NCBI GenBank assembly: GCA_010405405.1
Contig: MU004238.1
Location: 73,530-137,529, forward strand
Source of the DNA: Microthyrium microscopicum
Taxonomy: Eukaryota > Ascomycota > Dothideomycetes > Microthyriales > Microthyriaceae
Reading direction: 5' to 3'
Length of the DNA stretch: 64,000 nt
The first letter of the stretch is position 1; the number at the start of each line of letters is the position of its first letter. Positions 55,297 through 64,000 of the stretch are shown one piece after another. The notes beneath the pieces were generated by a model that worked only from the letters and a program-made list of their open reading frames with translations, had not been told where the DNA came from and did no database searches. Both the position numbers and the translations under genes were made by a program.

Positions 55297-58200
55297 TCAC
55301 ATTCAAGCTGGGTAAAAACCAAGTTGGTTTCAACAATTAGGCTGAGCTGCTACCCGTTGGGCCAGGGAACAAAGAGCCATTGGTGCCTAACGACAGTCCA
55401 ATGGAAATAGGCCTAGCTGTGACTCCTCCAAGGCAGAATAATGTCGCCTAGATGTCAGAGCCTCCGGTCAGTATGTTCAATGGCAGTGCTGCCTACCAGA
55501 GCAATCAGACTCTGCAGGCGAACAGTCATTGTGCCATTGTGCGACGCATAAAAACTGAGATGAATGCGTTGGCTCGCATGTATCTCCCCCAGCTTGTCAT
55601 CTTTCTCGCAGGGCAAGGCAGGCACGCAATAATTCAGCGTTGCTAACTTGCTGCCCAACGCCACCCTGTCCTGCAGAAGGACCGAGGCTGAGCCCCTTTT
55701 TCTCAATCTTGCCCAATTTTTCCTCTTTCTCTACTCCAACCTTCTATGACCGCGGCCTCAACAACGTCTCCATTAGGCAATAACGAGGCATATTGCTTGT
55801 AATCAGATACTTTATCTATTGCAAAGCCATGCTCGATATTTTGTCAGCTTAGGATCATACGACACTTGACGCACGCTCCGTTGTAACGACGGGGCTGGTC
55901 ATGACTGCCAATTCTGCTATAATCTTCCACTGCGATAGACAATTGTCAGATTTGAATTTCCCTAGCCTCCGCAAAGACCAGGAAGTTGAGGGACAAACCC
56001 TTGGAATGAAGCCTCCTATCACGACCCCGTTGCCCCTGACTTACTGCAGGTACAACCAAATAGAACAAAGCTGTCGTCAGGACCCGCCACGTTGTTGTTG
56101 CGATCCAAGAGGAAGCACGTTACGGTGTTACACGAATTCTCAAGGCGATAAAGACTTGTATTCCGCGCCAAGCTTCATTATCGCGTCCAAGGCAACGCAA
56201 CAATCTCACCTTGTTGATAGTAGGAGAATCATGATAGAACACAGAGCGGTTTCACTACAGATCACTGCCGTCTAGGTCTCGTTTCGACAAGTGTCCAGGA
56301 AGTTGTGGTTTAGGACAGGAATGAGGCGGGCTTCACTGTGAATACAGTGATCAGTGATGCGACACCATACTGCCCAGTCCATGAGGTCTCAAAAGAGAGA
56401 TTCCTAACATTGTCAGAACATCTGGATGATACGGCAATGGTTTTTTGAGGAGTCGATGGCTGGTAAACTTATACTCACAAGGTTGAGAAATTGCCATAGT
56501 GCCAATCATGAATTTCGCAACAGGATGCTCATAGCTTTCTTCCGTATGCCCTTCAAGGATACAAAGAGTTTGAAGCACCGAACGGGAAAGAAAGGAGGCA
56601 CATACCGGATGATGTCCAAAGTTACCGACTCGCCGCAACTTGAAGACAGTTACAATAATCAGTTTCCTCGGAAAGCCAGCCTCGATGCATCGCCGCAATT
56701 TACCACAAGAAGGTCAGACTTATGGCCGTCTGACAGTGAAATGCTGGCGCGAGAACACAAATTTAGATCAACGTACTGAAAAGCGGTCAAATTGAAGGGG
56801 AGATAATAATGGAACAAGAAATCCTCCTTACTTCGACAAGCGCTTCGGCTGAGGCCTCCTTCGTGGCCGAGCATTTGACCCAGGAGTTGACCATAAACTC
56901 ATTATCTCAACAAGACCGTTATTGTAGCCACGTGGAAATGAGAGTATTAGCCGCCGTAGTAAACGCAGTTCAGATTGTGTTTTTTTCTGTAGGATTTCAG
57001 TCGAGGATTGAGCCATAAAAGATCTAAATGGATTGATAATTGGATGGAGATAGTAGTTTCTGTTGTGAGGCTAGTCAAGTAGCATGTCTAAGCCTTTTAG
57101 AGTCTGTGTCTGCAAGTTATCATCAATTCGTATTACTCTCATTCTTGCTGCTTGAAAATTCCTTCTGACCGTCTTAAAAACACAAAATCACAGGCCATCG
57201 CTCTGTTTAGGACTCAATGTTCCCATTGAACGATAACAGGTCTTAGTATCTTAGAACTCTGTACAAAAGAACTTAACGTACTCAGCGCAATCTTGAAGTT
57301 GACCATTCTGGAAGTCTATCGAAACTTTTTAGCTGGGGAAATAGTTAAGGTATACAAACTAGTCGAAAATATGCCCACGCAGCCTACGCAGTATCGTACG
57401 TACTAGTGAATGTCTTGGAAAGCTTGATCAGTTTGTGTATAGCACAATGGACGAGCTTCTATTGCTTGTACGACTTATCTGACTCTGACAAGAGAGTCGG
57501 TGAGTAAAGTTTCTGCGTTAGACATGAAAAACTTATAGTCAGCTGACTATCATGATATTCGAATATCACAAGACAGATCGATCGTGACGGATCAACGCGG
57601 GGACATGCTTTTGGTGGCAAGATCATCCAAGTTTTGACAGCTGCTTCTCCCCATATGGATTTTACGATGTGGAGTTCATGCATTGCTTTCGCAACGTCAC
57701 TTGCTAGAGTGGAATCTCTGAATGACGGAATCAAGTTGTTCTATCATAGCTGTTCACCCAGTAGAGTGCAGTGCCCAGTACGTACTTGGTAAATACCTAC
57801 CTACTCAGATACTTGTGCGTGATCAATACAGATTGTAGTTCCGCATGGTCACTTCTTAGAGATACTTACTCTGCTTTCTTGAAGACACAAATAGTTCAAA
57901 AAAGGTTAAATTAAATCATTCATAAGCCCGAAGCATAATCATACTGCTAGGTAACAATGACGTGGTGTTGTTGCTAGAAAGAATTGAAGCATTTCACTAC
58001 TCAAATAACGGTCGACGCCACAAAGCTTTAGCAAGATCAGTAATGATTTTCGATCAATGCTGATTGGATGCTATCAAAATGCGGAGAACAGTTGCGGCTC
58101 ACGTCTCCACGAAACGCCACGTTTAAAAAGTTAGGGGCCAGGATCTTGGCATCATTTGAGCAAGCATTATCGACGATGTAGTCGGATGTCGTTCCGTTTC

Positions 58201-59900
58201 CAGGCACTTGGCAACGAGGATGTCAAAGTATTGATTGTAGTCGGGCACTCATTATTAGTGTTACCACCCATATCTGCAGCTTGCAGCAACATGAACACAG
58301 CAGAGCACTGCGGGTAGACCGTCATGATCCAACTAGAGCTGTAGATGATCGTTGGCTCGGCGGTCATTGGTGGCGCTTTGCATGTTCGCCTTCAAGAAGC
58401 CTGCCTGTTTCGTACACGCTTGCCGCTGGCCCACATGCCGACCATGCTTGTCTTTTTTGAGACTTGCATGCCCATTGTTCTTCGGATGCTTCCAGGAACG
58501 AACAGGGTGTGTAGAAGTGTACGGCACGAGGCTGTCGATTGGACAATTGTCAGCACATTTCGGTCAAATGGATGCCGATCTCTTCGCGAAGGGTCTCGCG
58601 TCGCTGCTCAAAGGCGTTCGTGGTGACCATTTAAACATCGTCAAATGGATTTTGAGACGCGCCACCGCTTCTGTGCAGCTGTTGGAAAGAGGTCACTTGG
58701 TCTGTGAGTTCCATAATTTTTTCAGGCTTAAGGTGTGTGTCTGTACAACTCGGGCACTTTTCAGTGTTCGTAGACGTAACTTTCGAACCTCAGCTCGTTA
58801 AAGCAAGCTTCTGGTTCGCTGCCCAGCATCCTAAGATTTTGACAGATGTAAAATGACGTCCTGATTCGCGTTTGCAAACCTTCTGATGATTTGATATTCG
58901 CATCTTCCTTCCGGAACCGACTTGGAATTAAACTCGACTGCTCTTAACTTGACAGTCGTGCAGGTGCTATTCTTGCTATCCTATGCATGGAAAGAGAAAG
59001 CTTCGGCGCAGATGATTCATGCGGCCTGAAGTTACACTGCTTTGCCGCCAACAGCGTCCTCTCAGCCAAAATTCCAAAATAGTGGTGAGCTTGGGCTGGT
59101 CCAAGCTTGTGATCCTCGATAACTGTCAACGACGGCGTGCTGATCCTAGACCCCATATTGAAGCAATGTGTATTTGGTACTTGTACTTACCGTAAAAAGT
59201 ATTGGCAATTTTGGTCTAAAGGTTTTCTAGTATTACGGTAGCAATGATGACATTTTGAAATCTACAGTACCTGGTGGAAATCCAAATATCATTTCATCAC
59301 TGCACAAGGCTGATATTAGCAAAGCTGATATTAGGCCGCCAATAGGGTCAATATACTCGGTACAAACAAAGCCAGACTCGAGAATCATTTGAGCAGTTTG
59401 AGCACATACCAACTTGTATATTGACCTCTCTCTTGACCACCCCGGCCAATGCATCTCAATGGGGCTAAGCAGAGACCACCCGCCAGGACAAAGCATTACT
59501 GAACCAGTCAAAACTCAAGTGGAGATTATCTATTTGGTAACTTTGTGGAGGAACCGGACTGACCAGACCCGTTTGTGTTGCCGTCTCTGCTGTTCTGCCC
59601 CCTTGTCGCTTTTCATGGGCCTCTCAAGACTTCGCGTGTGTAAATGACACAGACCCAGAGCTGACCCGATCTGCGGATTGGTGGTTATAGCAATGTCGTT
59701 TGAGTATATGAGAGACAGCATGGCCCTTGTTCAGCATGTTCGTCAAGAATTCCGTTCCTCGTCTCATCTTTTCAACTTCCTTTCCCTTCTTTACCTATAT
59801 GTGATATCCTATCGTGGGTAACATATCACGACTTCTTTGCCACTTCTCTAGTCCCACAACAATCACATCTATTTGTACATAACTCATTACATTCTTCGTC
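55297..59900. other. Gene-poor region of 4.6 kb
   Basis: Only short unsupported frames occur (the longest is about 149 codons at 58352-58801, Cys/Arg-rich, no domain). GCTGATATTAG is repeated at 59309-59319 and 59324-59334. I saw no transposon ends and no A+T shift like that in the hAT element. The last few hundred bases should be the promoter of the transporter gene. Confidence 0.45.
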
Positions 59901-60964
59901 ATGGCTACAGTATGTATACCTACATTCCGACCCCTCACCATATAGAGACGTTGGCCTCGGTCCCACAAATAGCAATCATTGCGCATTACTTTTCGAAGAT
60001 CTAACATGTCGTCACAGACTGCTGCTACAACAGGCACTGAAAAGCCTATGAACGGTGTTGAACATCGACAACATAACGGGCACCATGGAAATCCTCTGGC
60101 CCACACCGCGACAAATGATTCCTCGCTCCAATATGGTGCCTTTGGCGGTCAATTCCAGCCTGGTCTCTACCGCGGACCATCCAAGCAGTTCGCCAACCCA
60201 GCGCCACTCGGTCTCTCCGCTTTCGCGCTCACCACCTTCGTGTTATCTCTAATCAACATGCAGGCGCGTGGTGTCAATGAGCCCAATCTCGTTCTCGCTG
60301 CCGCCTTTGGATATGGTGGTCTTGTGCAACTATGCGCCGGCATGTGGTAAGTCATTACGCTCACTGTATGAACAAACGCACATGATGCTAATCAAACCAC
60401 CAGGGAAATGGCCGTTGGCAACACATTTGGTGCTACAGCACTATCCTCATACGGAGGATTCTGGATTTCCTTCGCCATCATTCTTACTCCAGGCGGCTTT
60501 GGCATCGTGACTGCGCTCGGTGGTGGCAAGTCTAGCATGTTCCTTGACTCAATGGGTTTCTTCCTCATGGGCTGGTTCATCTTCACGACCCTCCTACTCT
60601 TCTGCACAATGCGCTCCACAGTCATGTTCTTCCTCCTATTTTTCTGGTTAGACTTGGCTTTCCTACTCCTCGGAGTTGGATATCTCCAACACTCCAACGG
60701 CGCACCAAACTCTGGCTGCATCAAGGCTGGTGGTTTCTTTGGTCTCCTAGCAGCTTTCTGGGCGTGGTACAACGCGTTTGCCGGTATGGCAGACTCGACA
60801 AACAGGTATGTGTTCTTCTCGTATTCGTATTGCAAACGGTGGTTCTAATCATTTTTCTTAGCTTCTTTACTGTGCCAGTGATGCATTTCCCATGGTCAGA
60901 TAAGGGCCGCGAGAGCCGCACAAAGGTTGACAACTCTGTTCCTCGCGCTGAAGCTACCGTTTAA
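59901..60964 (+). CDS. Acetate/ammonium transporter of the GPR1/FUN34/YaaH family
   Basis: Four exons (59901-59909, 60018-60346, 60404-60805, 60862-60964) give 280 aa. The first exon encodes only MAT; it was chosen because the donor GTATGT, branch CTAAC and acceptor TCACAG are strong and the joined start (MATTAATTGTEKPMNG) is in frame. An ATG at 60006 would give a nearly identical protein without that exon. A hydrophilic N-terminus (about 60 aa) precedes the family signature NPAPLGLSAF at 63-72 and six membrane helices, with GNTFGATALSSYGGFWIS and FWAWYNAFAGMAD as further landmarks. Yeast Ady2/Ato and Aspergillus AcpA members move acetate across the plasma membrane. Which paralogue this is cannot be told here. 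Confidence 0.94.
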
Positions 60965-61374
60965 ACGCATTGAGATTGCGTATCCATGTCCTGGATCAGC
61001 TGGAGTTATCATTGCCCATATCGTAAAATATTGATGAGACATTCACCTAGTACCCCGTCTGCATCTTGTAATTTTGGGTCTCGTTTTCAAATACCTACCT
61101 AGTCGTTAAAGTTAAAATAACAATTAATGTCGAAGCGCTATAGCATAGCTTGCTGAAAATTCAAGACACTGTTTTAATATCTCAATATGTATATTTTCTT
61201 CACAGCGAACGCTCTTATTCTGCATATTCTTCAGCTTCTGTCAGGATAACATGACAAGAATAGCAACAACCCACGTATTATACAATTCAATGTTGTCCCT
61301 TATATCATCGATCGGCGTCTATCGTGCCTGACAATCAACGTCCCCAATGCAATGCAGTCAGCAAGCCAGGATGA
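60965..61374. other. Convergent spacer
   Basis: These 410 bp lie between the transporter gene and VPS16. They are A+T-rich, as usual for 3' flanks. No gene is seen. Confidence 0.55.
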
Positions 61375-63909
61375 TTACTTCTTCTGCAAGGTCGAAATCC
61401 ACCTCTCAACCTCTCTTAAATCCCTATCCGTCGCCGTCGTCCTCAACTCCAACAACGTACTCAAATCCTTTGCCTTGCCCGCCTCCTCAGCCGCCTTTCC
61501 AAGCATATTGCACTTGATCCACATATCCACGCGCTCCTTGACAGTAAGCACAGTGCACTTGGGCACAAACAGTCCCGCGAGCCGCAAATTGCCCGCCGCC
61601 AGCACTTCGTTATAAAACGGCTCCCAGCCAATTGGGCTCTTCTTCTGCTTGCTCAGCTCCTCGACTTCTGTCCAGTCGCGCTTGGCGACTAGTGCGCGAA
61701 GCTTGATCCACCAGAAGATGCGGTCGGAGACTGTGGAGGAAGAGAGCTTTGTAGCGCGTTTAAGGCCGCCTAGGCGGATGAGTTTGTAGAGTGTAGCGTT
61801 GAGTGAGAGACCAATGAAGCCGGGGCCGAAATCCTTGTCGAGGGATTCTTGCTCGCGGAGGAGTTTGGAGGTTTCGTCGAGGGCTTTGACGGTGAAAGTG
61901 TTTTCGCGAGAGTCGGCGAGGAGTTTTGAGGCCATTTTGAGCTTGTCGAGACGTTTGGGAGTTTCTTGAGTGTCAAGAGCTTCGGAGAGGAGGAGGTTGG
62001 CTGAGTCGAGGCGGCGATCGTCTTGGTAAAACATGTCTTTGAGGAGAGATTGTTCTTGCTTCCAGGCATTGGACTCTACTAGAGCGGTGGCTAGAGGACG
62101 GCTGTTGAGGATACGGAAGAAAGAAGCTAAGGGAAGCTTCTTTTTCAGACTGCTGAGTACGAACAGCACTAGGTCTGTATCTCCAGATTGTATGGCTTTA
62201 TCTAGTGCAATTATATCTTCCTTCATGTTGAGGAGTAGAGGCACTTGCTTGCCAGCTCTTGGTTCGCAATTAAGAAGATCGGTTGCCAGTCGAGTTCGAC
62301 CTTCGTCGAAGGCAGCGTGGGCGATTTCCTCAAATGAGATTCCGCGTCTCCCCTTTAATCGCTGAACGATCGTTCTGCATATCATCTCTTCTGTGTCGCT
62401 TGATGCCCGAACCTTTTGACATGCCCAATGGACATATATTCGATCTGTGGGTAGTTGGAGGTAGTCGGAAATTTTAAGAGCAAGAAGATATTCTTGCCGG
62501 TTTATTAGTCGTTGTATAAGTCGCTCAGGGGTAAGTCGTAAGTATTGGTCGAGTGATATTGGAAGGCCAATCTTGTAGAACCGCACTCCGTTCAGTACAC
62601 GGAGCGTCTCTGTCATGTCGACAAAGTCGTCGCTGCTGTAAAAATCCAGGACAGATTTACCAAAGGATGCTGCTTTCAGTAATTGTTTCTGCCAATATAT
62701 GTTGTATTCGTGGCCGGCTGCTCTAATGCAGGTATCTACAGCTTCGTCTAAGTTTTGTCGTATTATCTGGATGTTGTCGTCTGCTTTCGGTGACTTCTTC
62801 TCCAGCTGGTCAACAGCATCTAAAAGAATCGATGCTGGAGATGTCGACCCAAGACGGAATGTTTCCAGAGTTACATCTGTGTATGATTAGTCTCACAATT
62901 CACCATTCTCTTGGGATCACTTACCCGGGACCCTCTGCAGAAATTCACAAACATCATTAGTAACCAGCCGTAGCCCATCAATATCCGGCAAAACAGCTAC
63001 CCACCCATCATAATAATACTTGCTCGCTTCCCCATTCGGTCCTATCAAATGCACCTCATCCTCCCACGCCAGCGCTACAGCATCGTTCCCACACCATTGC
63101 AAGTCCTTCGGCACACTCTTCACTTTCGAGTCATACTCGCTCAGCCGATTCTGGAAATCGCTGCTCACGACCCAAACCTTGCCATCGTCCGTGTAAAGCG
63201 CCACCAGCCTTCCATTCGGGCTCACGGCTACATGTCTAAACGGGCCGGCATCCAGTCCCCTATCCTCACACTCGCTTGAGTCCACCACATATATGCTCTT
63301 CCCCACCGCCAGTAGCACCTCGACGCTGCGACTCAGGCTGTCTGCGGGTGCGATCAGTGCCCAACTGTGTACCGTCTCGTTTGGCGCACTCGCCAGCACT
63401 TTCGGCCGTGGCTCTGAATAGCTCGCCACCGATACCAACCGCCCACTGCCCAGCAGCGCAACAAACCCACCACTCCAGAAACGTGCGCTCAAAACTCCAT
63501 GCTCCTCCGCCTCGGCGCCTAGACTGAACGGGCTGAAATCGCCGCCCAGTAAACCATCATACACACGACACCCCCCATCTTCCCCAACGACTACGAGCTG
63601 CTCAGAGTCACTCCATCCAAGCGCGCACACGCGTGATCTATCCCATGGCAATCGCGTAAGCAGCGCCCCAGCGCAAGAGTATATATCGATGGTAGGTTTA
63701 GTATTCGCGGTCGCAGCAGTGCGCAAGGGAGTAAGGCGGTTTTCGGAGGTGTCGCGAACGACGGCAATGGCGCCAGCGCATGGGGCCGCGGCGATGAGGT
63801 AGTTTGCGAGCTCGAGATCTGGGTCGAAGACGGCGGTATAGAGGGGGATTTTGCGGTAGAAGCGGGAGCCGAGCTTTTCCCAGTTGGCGGTTGGTTTGGG
63901 GATATCCAT
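61375..63909 (-). CDS. VPS16: Vacuolar sorting protein Vps16 (HOPS/CORVET core)
   Basis: Two exons (62925-63909 and 61375-62876; 48-bp intron joining LQRVP to DVTLETF) give 828 aa, the usual length. Vps16 is a core subunit of the HOPS and CORVET tethering complexes and recruits the SM protein Vps33 for endosome-vacuole fusion. The N-terminal half is a beta-propeller (ANWEKLGSRFYRKIPLY, then RHVAVSPNGRLVALYTDDGKVW, then DLQWCGNDAVALAWEDEVHLIG). The C-terminal half is an alpha-solenoid (Vps16_C) with KQLLKAASFGKSVLDFY, VLNGVRFYKIGLPISLDQYLRL, LALKISDYLQL, FEEIAHAAFDEGRTRLA and IFWWIKLRALVAKRDW. The complete frame and the ATG at 63909 (MDIPKPTANWEKL) agree with the family start. Confidence 0.96.
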
Positions 63910-64000
63910 GGTTGTTATGGAACGGCGGAGCTCTCAGGAGGGTAGGTGTATGATCGTTTGAAGCATCGTTTACGTATATAAGACGCGGATTAGGAGATGG
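63910..64000 (-). promoter_or_regulatory. VPS16 upstream region, cut by the window end
   Basis: These 91 bp precede the VPS16 start. Read on the minus strand they include TTATATACG about 70 bp before the ATG, a possible weak TATA element. Confidence 0.3.

Noticed and set aside
58352-58801. 149-codon Cys/Arg-rich plus-strand frame
   Set aside because: Competing frames on both strands, no domain, no promoter layout; not supported as a gene.

Overview
This window comes from a filamentous ascomycete nuclear genome (Pezizomycotina; a leotiomycete is my best guess, by inference only). The evidence is short GT-AG introns, mostly 43-62 bp, with CTRAC-like branch sites; fungal-only families (GT69 mannosyltransferase, DUF3425 bZIP, fungal cytochrome b5-acyl-CoA dehydrogenase fusions, NmrA-like proteins); and a decayed transposon whose stop codons look like repeat-induced point mutation (RIP). 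I found no tRNA, rRNA or CRISPR.

Layout. Positions 1-9.6 kb hold the 3' part of a TAP-like alpha/beta hydrolase, a small TA-flanked inverted-repeat element, a GH92 alpha-mannosidase with a C-terminal membrane anchor, and a large fungal protein of unknown function. Positions 9.9-11.3 kb hold a dead NmrA-like gene interrupted by a second small inverted-repeat element. Positions 11.6-17.6 kb are housekeeping: BNA6 (NAD synthesis), NOP56 (box C/D snoRNP) and CCT6 (chaperonin), the last two divergent from a 0.4 kb shared promoter. Positions 17.8-22.5 kb hold a GT69 mannosyltransferase and a homeobox regulator. Upstream of the homeobox gene is a 2.7 kb hAT transposon with an exact 8-bp target duplication, followed by about 4.6 kb with no supported gene.

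Positions 30.7-37.8 kb hold DUG3 (glutathione degradation), MGM1 (mitochondrial inner-membrane fusion dynamin) and a DUF3425 bZIP factor. Positions 38.5-49.7 kb are rich in cell-surface proteins: two large probable GPI-anchored proteins, a Cys/Ser/Thr-rich single-pass protein and an aspartic-peptidase-like single-pass protein lacking clear catalytic motifs, with one unrecognised 389-aa protein among them. Positions 50-54.5 kb hold the kinetochore protein DSN1/Mis13 and a cytochrome b5-acyl-CoA dehydrogenase fusion. A possible 58-aa gene and a 4.8 kb gene-poor stretch follow. The window ends with an acetate-transporter-family gene (GPR1/FUN34/YaaH) and VPS16 (HOPS/CORVET).

The genes are mostly independent, single-copy loci. 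I see no gene cluster for a defence system or a secondary metabolite. The most informative non-gene structures are the three transposon relics and the insertion that interrupts the NmrA pseudogene. Exon boundaries were worked out by hand from splice sites and frame continuity and were not checked against RNA.
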